Shown: positions 8,751-17,852 of the stretch, one piece after another | How the letters are laid out: every line of letters begins with the position of its first letter | How positions within the stretch are numbered: the first letter of the stretch is position 1 | Assembly (NCBI RefSeq): GCF_001667075.1 | Contig: NZ_LZIL01000010.1 | Span: 1-36,783, forward strand | Direction of reading: 5' to 3' | Origin: Mycobacterium sp. 852014-52450_SCH5900713 | Lineage (GTDB): Bacteria; Actinomycetota; Actinomycetes; Mycobacteriales; Mycobacteriaceae | Length of the DNA stretch: 36,783 bases | Made by a program: the position numbers and the translations under genes | The notes under the pieces: model-generated | What the model saw: the letters and a program-made list of their open reading frames with translations, nothing else | The model's database searches: none | What the model was told of the DNA's origin: nothing

Positions 8751-10295
8751 CTAGCCGAACCGCGCCACGAACTCCTCCGCCACCGCCACCACGCGCTCGC
8801 GATCGGACTCGACCAATCCGATGCGCGTCCGCCGATCCACGATGTCCGAGACATCCAGCGCGCCCTCATGGGTGATCGCGTACTCGAATTCCGCCCGGGT
8901 GACGTCGATGCCCTCGGCCACCGGCTCAGTCGGGCGTTTGCAGCCGGCGGCGGCGACGACCTTGGCCGCCTCGGCGCCGTATCGCTGCAGCAGCGACGCC
9001 GGCAATCCGGCAACGGGGCTCGAGCCGGCCGACCCCGGGTTCGCGGGCGCGCCGATCAGCGGGAGGTTGTGGGTACGGCACTTCGTGGCGCGCAGGTGCC
9101 GCAGGCTGATCGCCCGATCCAGCACATCCTGTGCCATGTAACGGTATTCGGTCAGCTTGCCGCCGATCACGCTGATGATCCCGGATCCCGACTCCACGAC
9201 GGCGTGCTCGCGCGAGACGTCGGCGGTGCGGCCCTCCCCGGTGTCGATCAACGGCCGCAGGCCCGCGTACGCACCGGTGACGTCGGCGGGGCCGAGCCCA
9301 ACCCCCAACGCGGTGTTGACCGTCTCCAATAGGAACGCGACCTCGTCGGCCGACGGCGTCGGCACGTCCGGAATCGGCCCGGGCGCGGCTTCGTCGGTCA
9401 GCCCCAGGTAGACCCGGCCGAGCTGCTCGGGCATGGCGAACACGAACCGGTTGAGCTCACCGGGTATCGGAATCGTCAGCGCCGCAGTGGGATTGCCGAA
9501 GGCTTCGGCGTCGAACACCAGATGCGTGCCACGGCTGGGTCGCAGCCGCAACACGCCGTCGATCTCGGCCGCCCACACCCCGGCCGCGTTGATGACCGCC
9601 CCGGCCGAGACATCGAACGACTGCCCAGTGCGCTGGTCGGTCAGCCGCACCGAAGTGCCGGTGGCCTTCGACGCCGCCACGTAGGTCAGGATCCGCGCGC
9701 CGTGCTGCGCCGCGGTGCGCGCGACCGCGGTGACCAGCCGGGCGTCGTCGATCAGCTGCCCGTCGTAGGCCAGCAGGCCCCCGTCCAGGCCGTCACGCCG
9801 GACGGTGGGCGCCATCTGCACGACGCGCTCGGGCCCGACTCGGCGCGACCGCGGCAGCGTCGACGACGACGTGCCCGCAAGCATCCGCAGCGCGTCCCCC
9901 GCCAGGAATCCGGCGCGCACCACCGCGCGTTTGCCCCGGCCCATGGACGGCAGCAGCGGAACCAGTTGCGGCATCGCATGAACGAGATGAGGGGCGTTGC
10001 GGCTCATCAGGATTCCGCGTTCGATGGCGCTGCGCCGGGCGATCCCCACGTTGCCGGTCGCCAGGTAGCGCAGGCCGCCGTGCACCAACTTGGAACTCCA
10101 GCGGCTGGTGCCGAAGGCCAGATCATGCTTTTCCACCAGCGCCACCCGCAACCCGCGCGACGCGGCGTCCAAGGCGATGCCGGCACCGGTGATGCCGCCG
10201 CCGATCACGACGACGTCCAGCGGTTCGCCGTCGGCCAGCGCGCTCAGGTCGGCCGCGCGGCGGGCGGCGTTGAGCGCGGTGGGGTCGGGGATCAC
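8751..10295 (-). CDS. glpD1: GlpD, FAD-dependent glycerol-3-phosphate dehydrogenase
   Basis: This 514-residue membrane-associated flavoenzyme oxidises sn-glycerol 3-phosphate to dihydroxyacetone phosphate and passes electrons to the quinone pool. The N-terminal FAD motif GGGITGAG (32-39) and the downstream SSKLVHGGLRYL segment are typical of GlpD, as is the C-terminal DAO_C-like region. It matches H37Rv Rv2249c (glpD1) in length and neighbourhood. The GTG start at 10295 overlaps the stop of the TetR gene by 4 bases, so the two are co-translated. Its product DHAP is the backbone precursor used by alkyl-DHAP synthases, and an AGPS-like gene lies just across the divergent promoter. Confidence 0.93.
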   Translation of the reverse strand: MIPDPTALNAARRAADLSALADGEPLDVVVIGGGITGAGIALDAASRGLRVALVEKHDLAFGTSRWSSKLVHGGLRYLATGNVGIARRSAIERGILMSRNAPHLVHAMPQLVPLLPSMGRGKRAVVRAGFLAGDALRMLAGTSSSTLPRSRRVGPERVVQMAPTVRRDGLDGGLLAYDGQLIDDARLVTAVARTAAQHGARILTYVAASKATGTSVRLTDQRTGQSFDVSAGAVINAAGVWAAEIDGVLRLRPSRGTHLVFDAEAFGNPTAALTIPIPGELNRFVFAMPEQLGRVYLGLTDEAAPGPIPDVPTPSADEVAFLLETVNTALGVGLGPADVTGAYAGLRPLIDTGEGRTADVSREHAVVESGSGIISVIGGKLTEYRYMAQDVLDRAISLRHLRATKCRTHNLPLIGAPANPGSAGSSPVAGLPASLLQRYGAEAAKVVAAAGCKRPTEPVAEGIDVTRAEFEYAITHEGALDVSDIVDRRTRIGLVESDRERVVAVAEEFVARFG

Positions 10296-10867
10296 GACAG
10301 GTATCCGTTCAGCGAGTAGGCGAGTTCGCCGGCCAGCGTTTCGGCGTCCAGGAGCGGTTCGACGATCTGCGCGGACTGAATGGTCGACTGGGCGATCAGC
10401 AGCACCATGGTCGCCATCTGGACCGGGTCGCCGGCGCGCACGCTGCCATTGCGCTGGGCGACTCGCAGCCGGGCGGCGAGGGCGTCGATCAGCATGTGCT
10501 GGCTGGTCCCGAGGCGCTCGGTGATGTAGATCGGCGCGAGCTCGGAGTGCAAGACGGACATCACGAGGCGGTCGCGGCGCAGCAGGTCGGCCACCGTGAC
10601 GATCTGTCGGACAAGCGATTCCCGGTCGTCACCGAGCAGCGGCGCGTCCCGCATCACCTCGGTGACGTGCCGGGTCAACAGCGCGGCCACGATCGACTGA
10701 GTGTCCGGCCAGCGGCGGTAGACCGTGGGCCTGCTGACGCCCGCGCGTCGAGCGATCTCGGCCAGGGTCACCCGGTCCACCCCGAAATCGACCACGCAGC
10801 TGGCTGCCGCCGCGAGGATGCGCTCTCCGGTGTCCACCGGCATGCGAGCGTTACTGATTGACAGCAT
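10292..10867 (-). CDS. TetR-family transcriptional regulator
   Basis: This 191-residue one-component regulator has a clear N-terminal helix-turn-helix at about residues 33-55 (TLAEIARRAGVSRPTVYRRW) and a variable ligand-binding C-terminal domain. It matches H37Rv Rv2250c, whose start also aligns with the ATG at 10867 (MLSISN). It overlaps glpD by 4 bases and is divergent from the AGPS-like gene with only 17 bp between start codons. It most likely controls itself, glpD and possibly the divergent pair. The ligand cannot be told from sequence. Confidence 0.88.
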   Translation of the reverse strand: MLSISNARMPVDTGERILAAAASCVVDFGVDRVTLAEIARRAGVSRPTVYRRWPDTQSIVAALLTRHVTEVMRDAPLLGDDRESLVRQIVTVADLLRRDRLVMSVLHSELAPIYITERLGTSQHMLIDALAARLRVAQRNGSVRAGDPVQMATMVLLIAQSTIQSAQIVEPLLDAETLAGELAYSLNGYLS

Positions 10868-10884
10868 GTGTAATACTGTAACGC
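10868..10884. promoter_or_regulatory. 17-bp divergent promoter gap with overlapping -10 elements
   Basis: Only 17 bases separate the two start codons. On the + strand TACTGT (10874-10879) ends 5 bases before the ATG at 10885. On the - strand TACAGT (10880-10875) ends 7 bases before the ATG at 10867. The two TANNNT hexamers overlap almost completely. Both genes lack a Shine-Dalgarno sequence, so both mRNAs may be leaderless and the promoters mutually exclusive. Confidence 0.45.
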
Positions 10885-12495
10885 ATGACGCAACCCGAGG
10901 GCCTCCTCCCCCCGATGAAGTGGAACGCCTGGGGTGACCCCGCCGCGGCCAAGCCGCTCTCCGAGGGGATCCGGGCGCTGTTGAAACAGGCTGTGGGCGT
11001 GCAGGATTCCGGCGTCGCCGAGCTCGAACCCGATCAGGTGCGCGTGCGCCCGTCGGCGTTGTCGCAGGCGCATCGCGACGCACTGGCCGAGCTCGTCGGC
11101 GCCGCCTACTGCCGCACCGACGACCGGGATCGGCTGCTGCACGCCGGCGGCAAGTCCACGATCGACCTGCTGCGCCGCAAGGACGCGGGCGTGCAGGACG
11201 TGCCCGACGCCATCCTGCTGCCCGGCGACGAGGACGCCGTCGCCACGGTCCTGCGCTACTGCTCCCACCACCGCATCGCCGTCGTCCCGTTCGGCGGCGG
11301 CACCAGCGTGGTCGGCGGTTTGGATCCCGTACGCGGCGAGTTCCAAGCCGTCGTGTCCCTCGACCTGCGCCGCCTCGACCAACTGATCTCGCTCGACGAC
11401 GTCTCGGGTCAGGCCGTGTTCGGGGCCGGCGTCACCGGACCGGATGCGGAACGCTTGCTTGGCGCTCAAGGCTTTTCACTCGGGCATTTCCCGCAGAGCT
11501 TCGAATACGCGACGATCGGCGGCTTCGCCGCGACGCGCTCGTCCGGGCAGGACTCGGCGGGCTACGGCCGGTTCAACGACATGGTGCGCGGCCTGCGCGT
11601 GGTCACCCCGGTGGGCACCCTGGACCTGGGCCACGCGCCCGAGTCCGCCGCCGGCCCCGACCTGCGTCAGCTGATGATCGGCTCGGAGGGCGCCTTCGGC
11701 ATCATCACCCGGGTGCGGCTGCGGGTGCACCGCCTCCCGGAAGCCGTCCGCTACGAGGCGTGGTCCTTCCCGGACTTCGAGACCGGGGCCGCGGCCCTGC
11801 GCGCCGTCACGCAAACGGCCACCGGCTCAACCGTCATCCGGCTTTCCGACGAGGCCGAGACGGGAGTCAATCTGGCCACCACCGAGTCGATCGGCGAAAG
11901 CCAGATCACCGGCGGCTGTCTGGCGATCACGGTGTTCGAGGGCAGCAAGGAACACGTCGAGAGTCGGCACGCCGAAACCAGCGCCCTGCTGGCGGCGCAA
12001 GGCGGAACGTCGCTGGGCGAAGCGCCCGCGCGGGCCTGGGAGCACGGGCGGTTCGGCGCACCGTATCTGCGCGACTCGCTGCTGTCGGCCGGCGCACTCT
12101 GCGAGACGCTCGAGACCGCCACCGACTGGTCCAACATCCCCGCGCTCAAAGCCGCTGTGACGCAAGCGCTTACCGACGCGCTGGCCGAGACCGGCACACC
12201 GGCGCTGGTGATGTGCCACATTTCGCACGTGTACCCCACCGGAGCGTCGTTGTACTTCACCGTCGTCGCCGGCCAGCGCGGCAATCCGATCGAACAATGG
12301 AAGGCCGCGAAAAGGGCCGCGTGCGACGCGATCATGGCCACCGGCGGCACGATCACCCACCACCACGCGGTCGGCGCCGACCACCGCCCCTGGATGGCCG
12401 ACGAGGTGGGCGAGCTGGGGGTGCAGGTCTTACGCGCGGTCAAGGCGACCCTGGACCCCGCTGGAATCCTCAACCCCGGCAAGCTGATTCCATGA
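10885..12495 (+). CDS. Alkyl-DHAP synthase-like FAD-binding oxidase
   Basis: This 536-residue flavoprotein is of the VAO/PCMH type (FAD_binding_4 plus FAD-oxidase C domain) and matches H37Rv Rv2251. The FAD-binding loop PFGGGTSVVGG is at 135-145. Two features recall alkyldihydroxyacetonephosphate synthase (AGPS): the N-terminal MKWNAWGDP (11-19) and the C-terminal triple His HHH (492-494). AGPS exchanges the acyl chain of acyl-DHAP for a fatty alcohol, forming an ether lipid. It overlaps the lipid-kinase gene by 4 bases and is divergent from tetR-glpD, which makes DHAP. A glycerolipid role is inferred; the reaction in mycobacteria is not established to my knowledge. Confidence 0.88.
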   Translation: MTQPEGLLPPMKWNAWGDPAAAKPLSEGIRALLKQAVGVQDSGVAELEPDQVRVRPSALSQAHRDALAELVGAAYCRTDDRDRLLHAGGKSTIDLLRRKDAGVQDVPDAILLPGDEDAVATVLRYCSHHRIAVVPFGGGTSVVGGLDPVRGEFQAVVSLDLRRLDQLISLDDVSGQAVFGAGVTGPDAERLLGAQGFSLGHFPQSFEYATIGGFAATRSSGQDSAGYGRFNDMVRGLRVVTPVGTLDLGHAPESAAGPDLRQLMIGSEGAFGIITRVRLRVHRLPEAVRYEAWSFPDFETGAAALRAVTQTATGSTVIRLSDEAETGVNLATTESIGESQITGGCLAITVFEGSKEHVESRHAETSALLAAQGGTSLGEAPARAWEHGRFGAPYLRDSLLSAGALCETLETATDWSNIPALKAAVTQALTDALAETGTPALVMCHISHVYPTGASLYFTVVAGQRGNPIEQWKAAKRAACDAIMATGGTITHHHAVGADHRPWMADEVGELGVQVLRAVKATLDPAGILNPGKLIP

Positions 12496-13409
12496 ATCGG
12501 CGCGAGATCGCGAAAGTGATCGCGCTGACCAATCCCGTCTCCGGGCACGGCGCCGCGATCCGGGCGGCGGAGCGCGCGATCGCGCGGCTGCACCACCACG
12601 GTGTCGAGGTGGTCGAGATCATCGGCGACGACGCGCAGGACGCGCGCTACCTGGTGAGCGCCGCACTGGATAAGGGCGTCGACGCGGTGATGGTGACCGG
12701 CGGTGACGGCGTCGTCTCCAACGCGCTGCAAGTGCTCGCGGGCACCGACGTTCCAATCGGCATCGTGGCGGCGGGGACGGGTAACGACCACGCCCGCGAA
12801 TTCGGTCTGCCCACAAAGGATCCGGAAGCCGCCGCGGACATCATCGTCGACGGCTGCACGGAAACCATCGACCTGGGCCGGATCCGCGCCGAGAACGGGG
12901 CCGACAAGTGGTTCGGCACGGTGGCGGCCACCGGATTCGACTCCCTGGTGACCGACCGGGCCAACCGGATGACCTGGCCGGACGGGCGGTTGCGGTACTA
13001 CCTCGCCATGCTCGCCGAGCTATCGCAGTTGCGGCTGTTGCCCTTTCGCATGGTCCTCGACGGGACGCGAGAGATCGATGCCGACATCACGCTGGCGGCC
13101 TTCGGCAATACCCGCAGCTATGGCGGCGGCATGCTGATCTGCCCCCACGCCGATCACACCGACGGTCTGCTCGATATCACCATGGTGCACTCGGCGTCCC
13201 GGACGAAGCTGGTCCGCCTCTTCCCCACCGTGATGAAAGGCACCCACGTCGACCTCGACGAGGTGAGCACCACGCGGGCCAAGTCCGTTCACGTCGAGTG
13301 CCCGGGCATCAACGTCTACGCCGACGGCGACTTCGCCTGCCCGCTGCCCGCCGAGATCAGCGCGGTTCCGGGCGCGCTGCGGATCCTGCGCCGAGCTGAG
13401 GACCAATAG
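12492..13409 (+). CDS. Diacylglycerol/lipid kinase (DagK family)
   Basis: This 305-residue ATP-dependent lipid kinase (DAGK catalytic domain) matches H37Rv Rv2252, reported to phosphorylate diacylglycerol and to influence PIM synthesis. Visible motifs are NPVSG (14-18), GGDG in VTGGDG (70-73) and GTGND (95-99), all part of the nucleotide-binding fold. The later YGGGM segment and the C-terminal YADGD are typical of YegS/DagK enzymes. The ATG overlaps the AGPS-like stop by 4 bases (ATGA), implying coupled translation and a shared lipid pathway. A palindromic repeat begins 8 bp after the stop. Confidence 0.9.
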   Translation: MNRREIAKVIALTNPVSGHGAAIRAAERAIARLHHHGVEVVEIIGDDAQDARYLVSAALDKGVDAVMVTGGDGVVSNALQVLAGTDVPIGIVAAGTGNDHAREFGLPTKDPEAAADIIVDGCTETIDLGRIRAENGADKWFGTVAATGFDSLVTDRANRMTWPDGRLRYYLAMLAELSQLRLLPFRMVLDGTREIDADITLAAFGNTRSYGGGMLICPHADHTDGLLDITMVHSASRTKLVRLFPTVMKGTHVDLDEVSTTRAKSVHVECPGINVYADGDFACPLPAEISAVPGALRILRRAEDQ

Positions 13410-13417
13410 CGGCTCGC

Positions 13418-13448
13418 CGAATTGATATCGCCTGCGCTATCAAATTCG
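13418..13448. repeat. GATATC-type palindromic intergenic repeat, copy 2
   Basis: This copy contains GATATCGCCTGCGCTATC flanked by GAATT and AAATTC. It lies in the 75-bp gap between the convergent ends of the lipid-kinase and DUF3145 genes. It differs from copy 1 by one deleted T and two A/T-to-G/C changes in the core, while the stem is kept. Confidence 0.75.
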
Positions 13449-13484
13449 AGGGTCGCCTATTGCCCTCCAGACGTCGAAACGCGC

Positions 13485-13997
13485 CTAGCCGACTCCCCGG
13501 CTGAGCCAGGTCACCTCGCCGACCTCGCCGCCGTCGCGGTACGACTCCAGGGCGTCGTCCCACGCCGTTCCCAGCACTGTGTCCAGCTCGGCGGCCAGGG
13601 TGTCGGCGCCCTGCGCCATCAGCGCGCGCAGCCGCATCTCCCCGACCATGACGTCGCCGTTGGCGCTCATCGCCCCGCTCCACAGGCCGAGCTGCGGGGT
13701 GTGGCTGAATCGCTGGCCGTCCACTCCGGGGCTGGGGTCCTCGGTGACCTCGAACCGCAGCACCGACCAGGAGCGCAAGGCGTTGGCCAGCCTGGCGCCG
13801 GTGCCGACCGGCCCGACCCAGTTGGTGACCGCGCGCAGCTGTCCGGGCATGGCCGGCTGCGGCGTCCAGGTGAGGTTCGCCTTCGCCCCAAGGGTCGACG
13901 ACAACGCCCACTCGACATGCGGGCATACCGCTGCCGGCGAGGCGTGCACGTACACCACGCCAGTCGTCACGTCGGCGAATTGATTCGACGCACGCAT
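13485..13997 (-). CDS. DUF3145 family protein
   Basis: This 170-residue protein matches the actinobacterial DUF3145 family (H37Rv Rv2256c). It starts TTGVVYVHASPAAVCPHVEWAL and has no signal peptide or membrane segment, so it is probably cytoplasmic. No catalytic motif is evident and the function is unknown. The ATG at 13997 is preferred to an upstream in-frame start because GAAGGAGCAGG lies just before it. It is convergent with the lipid kinase and transcribed in the same direction as the serine hydrolase, after a 139-bp gap that must contain its promoter. Confidence 0.88.
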   Translation of the reverse strand: MRASNQFADVTTGVVYVHASPAAVCPHVEWALSSTLGAKANLTWTPQPAMPGQLRAVTNWVGPVGTGARLANALRSWSVLRFEVTEDPSPGVDGQRFSHTPQLGLWSGAMSANGDVMVGEMRLRALMAQGADTLAAELDTVLGTAWDDALESYRDGGEVGEVTWLSRGVG

Positions 13998-14136
13998 ATC
14001 CTGCTCCTTCGGTTCCGCGAGGGACGTCTTCCCCAACGACCTGGCGGACCTACAAGCAGGATCTGCTAACTATTTGTGTGTCGTGCGTGTCTATTGTGCC
14101 TTGTGATGCCCGTGTTGCGCTAGTGTGCATTTTCCA

Positions 14137-14955
14137 TTAGCCATATTCGGCGATCACGGCGTCGGAAATCGCAGGCCAGGGCCGCAGCGCCCACTCCCCG
14201 AAATCGCGGTTCGTGAGGACCACCAGCGCCAGGTCACGTTCGGGATCCGCCCAGATGAAACCGCCCGCCTGCCCGAAATGGCCGTACGTTCGCGGCGAAT
14301 TGCGGGCGCCGGTCCAGTGCGGCGATTTGGCGTCCCGGATCTCGAAACCCAGCCCCCAGTCGTTGGGTCGCTGCACACCGTAGCCGGGCAACACCCCGTC
14401 CAGACCGGGAAATTGCACCGCAGTCGCCTCGGCGTGCAGTTCGGCCGAGACGGTCGACGGTCGCAGCAGGTCGACGGCGAAAGCCGCCAGGTCCGCCACC
14501 GTGGACGTCGCCCCGAACCCGGCGGCCGGCGCGCCGCCGTCCAGCCGGGTGGCGGCCATGCCCAAGGGTTCGCAGACCGCTTCGGCCAGGTAGCGCCCGA
14601 ACTCGATGCCGGATTCGCGCTCCACGACCTGGGCGAGCACGGTGAAGCCGTGGTTGGAGTAGATGCGCCGCGCCCCGGGGGCGGCCAGCACGTGATCGTT
14701 GTGCAGGGCCAGGCCCGACGCGTGCGCCAGCAGGTGGCGGATCGTGGCGCCCGGCGGGCCGGCGGCGGTGTCCAGGTCGACGACACCCTCTTCGACGGCC
14801 ACGTGCACGGCGCGGGCCACCAGCGGCTTGGTCACCGAAGCAAGCTCGAACACCCGCTCGGTGTCGCCGTGGCCGGCCAGCACCCCATCGGGTCCGATCA
14901 CCGCCGCGGCGGCCGCCTCGACCGGCCAATCAGCCAGCGCGTCGAGTGCCGCCAT
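14137..14955 (-). CDS. Serine hydrolase, beta-lactamase/EstB family
   Basis: This 272-residue protein of the beta-lactamase-related (PF00144) family matches H37Rv Rv2257c. The catalytic SxxK is SVTK (40-43), with the Tyr motif YSN at 99-101 and a C-terminal GHFGQAGG segment in place of the KTG box. No signal peptide is visible, so a cytoplasmic esterase or peptidase is likelier than an antibiotic-degrading enzyme. The start overlaps the stop of the upstream methyltransferase by one base (TGATG), so the two are co-translated. Confidence 0.88.
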   Translation of the reverse strand: MAALDALADWPVEAAAAAVIGPDGVLAGHGDTERVFELASVTKPLVARAVHVAVEEGVVDLDTAAGPPGATIRHLLAHASGLALHNDHVLAAPGARRIYSNHGFTVLAQVVERESGIEFGRYLAEAVCEPLGMAATRLDGGAPAAGFGATSTVADLAAFAVDLLRPSTVSAELHAEATAVQFPGLDGVLPGYGVQRPNDWGLGFEIRDAKSPHWTGARNSPRTYGHFGQAGGFIWADPERDLALVVLTNRDFGEWALRPWPAISDAVIAEYG

Positions 14956-16025
14956 CACTTCCGGGCGATGTAGTAGTTGTTGATCGGGTCCGACTCGATC
15001 TCGGCCACCTGCACGTCGTCGAACCCGGCATCGCCCAGCATCGCGGTGGCCAGCTGTGTCCCCCAGGCGGTGCCCAGCCCGGCGCCGTCCAGCGCCAACG
15101 ACACCGTCATGCAGTGCATCAGCGACGTGGTGTAGAGGTAGGTGCTCATCGGGATGCCGACGTTGTCCTCGAGCCGGCTCGACGCCTTGATGTCGGCCAT
15201 CAGCAGCACGCCGCCGGGACGCAGGGCGCGGTGGATGTTCTCCAACACCCGCGCCGGGTGGGCCTGGTCGTGGATGGCGTCGAACACGGTGATCACGTCG
15301 TAGGCGTCCGACTTGTCCAGCTCCGCCAGGTTGTGGCTTTCGAAGGTCGCGTTCGACAGACCGAGGTCGGCCGCCTCGCGGGCGCCGACGGCGATCGCCT
15401 CGTCGGAGAAGTCGATTCCGGTGAAGCGGCTGGCCGGAAACGCCCGCGCCATCACGTTGACCGCGTGGCCGCTGCCGCAGCCGAAATCCGCCACGTCGGC
15501 TCCCGAGCGCAAGCGTTCGACGAGACCGTCGACCAGCGGCAGCACCACATCGACCAAAGCGTTGTCGTACACCACGCCGCTCTGCTCGGCCATCAGCGCG
15601 TGGAACCGGGGGAACTCGCCGTAGTGCAGGCCGCCGCCCTCGCGGAAGCAACCGATGATTTTCTGTTCGACTTCGGCGAGCTGCGGGACGAACAGGGCCA
15701 CCAGGGCCAGGTTGTCCGGCCCGGCCGCCCGGGTCAGCACGCCCGCGCGGTGCGCGGGCAGCGAGTAGGTGGCGGAGTCGGGGTCGTAGTCGACGACGCG
15801 CCCGGTCGTCATGCCGGCCAGCCACTCGCGCACGTAGCGCTCGTTGAGGCCGGCCGCTTCGGCGATCTGCGCGCTGGTGGCGGAAGCCAGCCCCGCCATC
15901 GTGTCGAGCAGCCCGGTCTGGTGCCCGATGCTCAGCAGCAGCGTCAGGCTGGCGCCGTCGATGGCCGCCGCGATTCGTTCGCTGAATTCTTCGGACGTTT
16001 CGGAAGCGGTCTCGGCTGCCGTCAT
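14955..16025 (-). CDS. SAM-dependent methyltransferase (Rv2258c-like)
   Basis: This 356-residue protein has a winged-helix-like N-terminal domain (about residues 1-90) and a class I SAM-binding domain with the motif DFGCGSG (180-186). It then shows [10 protein letters not shown] and [11 protein letters not shown], typical of motifs II and III. It matches H37Rv Rv2258c. The ATG at 16025 ([10 protein letters not shown]) agrees with the homologue. A TAGCGT hexamer ends 8 bases upstream, so the mRNA may be leaderless. The substrate is unknown. It is divergent from mscR across 32 bp and coupled to the serine hydrolase. Confidence 0.9.
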   Translation of the reverse strand: MTAAETASETSEEFSERIAAAIDGASLTLLLSIGHQTGLLDTMAGLASATSAQIAEAAGLNERYVREWLAGMTTGRVVDYDPDSATYSLPAHRAGVLTRAAGPDNLALVALFVPQLAEVEQKIIGCFREGGGLHYGEFPRFHALMAEQSGVVYDNALVDVVLPLVDGLVERLRSGADVADFGCGSGHAVNVMARAFPASRFTGIDFSDEAIAVGAREAADLGLSNATFESHNLAELDKSDAYDVITVFDAIHDQAHPARVLENIHRALRPGGVLLMADIKASSRLEDNVGIPMSTYLYTTSLMHCMTVSLALDGAGLGTAWGTQLATAMLGDAGFDDVQVAEIESDPINNYYIARK

Positions 16026-16057
16026 GCCCAGCGACGCTACACCGTAGGTTGGTGGCC
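16026..16057. promoter_or_regulatory. Compact divergent promoter region, methyltransferase/mscR
   Basis: This is a 32-bp gap between divergent start codons. TAGGTT (16045-16050, + strand) lies 7 bases before the mscR ATG. TAGCGT (16039-16034, - strand) lies 8 bases before the methyltransferase ATG. Neither gene has a good Shine-Dalgarno site, consistent with two near-leaderless transcripts. No clear operator palindrome is seen. Confidence 0.4.
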
Positions 16058-17143
16058 ATGAGTCAGACAGTGCGCGGCGTGATTTCACGAAAGAAGGGCG
16101 AACCCGTCGAGCTGGTGGACATCGTCGTCCCGGACCCCGGGCCCGGCGAGGCCCTGGTCGACATCATCGCCTGCGGGGTGTGCCACACGGACCTGACCTA
16201 CCGCGAGGGCGGCATCAACGACGAGTACCCCTTCCTGCTCGGCCACGAGGCGGCCGGCCGGGTCGAGGCGGTCGGCCCCGGCGTGACCGCGGTCGAGCCA
16301 GGTGACTTCGTCATCCTGAACTGGCGCGCGGTCTGCGGCCAGTGCCGGGCCTGCAAGCGCGGCCGCCCGCACCTGTGCTTCGACACCTTCAACGCCGCGC
16401 AGAAGATGACGCTGACCGACGGCACGGAACTCACGCCCGCCCTGGGCATCGGGGCGTTCGCCGACAAGACGCTGGTGCACGCCGGCCAATGCACCAAGGT
16501 CGATCCCGCCGCCGACCCTGCTGTCGCGGGCCTGCTCGGCTGCGGGGTGATGGCCGGGATCGGCGCGGCGATCAACACCGGCGGTGTCACCCGCGACGAC
16601 ACCGTCGCGGTGATCGGCTGCGGCGGCGTCGGCGATGCCGCGATCGCCGGCGCCGCGCTGGTCGGGGCCCGGCGCATCATCGCCGTCGACACCGACGACA
16701 CCAAGCTGGACTGGGCCCGCGAGTTCGGCGCCACCCACACCGTCAACGCCCGCCAGGCCGACGTCGTGGAGGCGATCCAGGACCTCACCGACGGGTTCGG
16801 GGTCAACGTCGCGATCGACGCCGTCGGCCGGCCCGAAACCTGGAAGCAGGCCTTCTATGCCCGCGACCTCGCGGGAACCGTTGTGCTGGTGGGTGTTCCG
16901 ACGCCCGACATGAAGCTCGACATGCCGCTGATCGACTTCTTCAGCCACGGCGGGTCGCTGAAGTCGTCGTGGTACGGCGATTGCCTGCCCGAACGGGACT
17001 TCCCCACCCTGATCGACCTCTACCTCCAGGGCCGGCTGCCCCTGGAGAGGTTTGTCTCCGAGCGAATCGGGCTAGACGACGTCGAGGAGGCTTTTCACAA
17101 GATGCACGGAGGCAAGGTGTTACGTTCGGTGGTGGTGCTCTGA
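16058..17143 (+). CDS. mscR: MscR, mycothiol-dependent nitrosothiol reductase/formaldehyde dehydrogenase
   Basis: This 361-residue zinc alcohol dehydrogenase of the class III type matches H37Rv Rv2259 over its whole length. Catalytic zinc ligands include Cys39 and His63-Glu64 (GHEAAG). The structural zinc site is Cys93, Cys96, Cys99 and Cys107, and [10 protein letters not shown] is the NAD-binding Rossmann motif. The family oxidises S-hydroxymethyl-mycothiol, formed from formaldehyde, and reduces S-nitrosomycothiol. The ATG at 16058 (MSQTVRG) is preferred to the in-frame GTG at 16049 by homology. It overlaps the metallo-hydrolase gene by one base. Confidence 0.94.
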   Translation: MSQTVRGVISRKKGEPVELVDIVVPDPGPGEALVDIIACGVCHTDLTYREGGINDEYPFLLGHEAAGRVEAVGPGVTAVEPGDFVILNWRAVCGQCRACKRGRPHLCFDTFNAAQKMTLTDGTELTPALGIGAFADKTLVHAGQCTKVDPAADPAVAGLLGCGVMAGIGAAINTGGVTRDDTVAVIGCGGVGDAAIAGAALVGARRIIAVDTDDTKLDWAREFGATHTVNARQADVVEAIQDLTDGFGVNVAIDAVGRPETWKQAFYARDLAGTVVLVGVPTPDMKLDMPLIDFFSHGGSLKSSWYGDCLPERDFPTLIDLYLQGRLPLERFVSERIGLDDVEEAFHKMHGGKVLRSVVVL

Positions 17144-17766
17144 TGGTGAACATCGAGCGGGTGGTCACCCACGGCACCTTCGAACTCGACGGCGGCAGTT
17201 GGGAAGTCGACAACAACATCTGGCTGATCGGCGACAACTCCAACGTGGTGGTGTTCGACGCCGCCCACGACGCGGGGCCGATCGTCGAGGCCGTGGATGG
17301 CCGCCATGTGGTCGCGGTGGTGTGCACGCACGGTCACAACGACCACGTGACGGTCGCGCCGGAACTCGGCAAGACGCTCGACGCGCCGGTGCTGCTGCAT
17401 CCCGCCGACGAGGTGCTGTGGCGAATGACCCATCCGGACAACGAGTTTCGCCCGCTATCCGATGGCGAGACGCTGAGCGTCGGAGGGACCGAGCTACGGG
17501 CGCTACACACCCCGGGCCATTCCCCCGGATCGGTGTGTTGGTATTCGCATGACCTGGGCGTCGTGTTCAGCGGCGACACGCTGTTTGCCGGCGGCCCGGG
17601 CGCGACCGGCCGCTCGTATTCGGACTTCCCGACGATCCTGCAGTCCATCTCCGAGCGGCTGGGCAAGCTGCCCGGTGAGACGGTGGTGCACACCGGCCAC
17701 GGCGACAGCACCACCATCGGCGACGAGATCGTCCACTACGAGGAGTGGGTGGCCCGCGGCGACTGA
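17143..17766 (+). CDS. Metallo-beta-lactamase-fold hydrolase, MscR partner
   Basis: This 207-residue glyoxalase II-like hydrolase matches H37Rv Rv2260. The metal-binding motif HGHNDH (63-68) is complete; further ligands are the His in HTPGHSPG, the Asp in FSGDTLF and the late His in HTGHGD. It begins with ATG in the TGATG overlap with the mscR stop. The fixed pairing suggests it hydrolyses the thioester product of MscR (S-formyl-mycothiol) or a related mycothiol conjugate. That is inference from context, not shown by sequence. Confidence 0.88.
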   Translation: MVNIERVVTHGTFELDGGSWEVDNNIWLIGDNSNVVVFDAAHDAGPIVEAVDGRHVVAVVCTHGHNDHVTVAPELGKTLDAPVLLHPADEVLWRMTHPDNEFRPLSDGETLSVGGTELRALHTPGHSPGSVCWYSHDLGVVFSGDTLFAGGPGATGRSYSDFPTILQSISERLGKLPGETVVHTGHGDSTTIGDEIVHYEEWVARGD

Positions 17767-17852
17767 GCCGCGTCGGGCTCGTGCGGCCGTGCCCAGGCCC
17801 GTGCGGCCACATCCGCCACACCAGCACCAGGCCCGGACCACCACACGGTCCC

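Noticed and set aside
14137..16059. A 640-residue open frame on the - strand that would fuse the serine hydrolase to upstream sequence
   Set aside because: Its upstream part is Arg-rich shadow translation of the methyltransferase gene in another frame. The real hydrolase begins at 14955.
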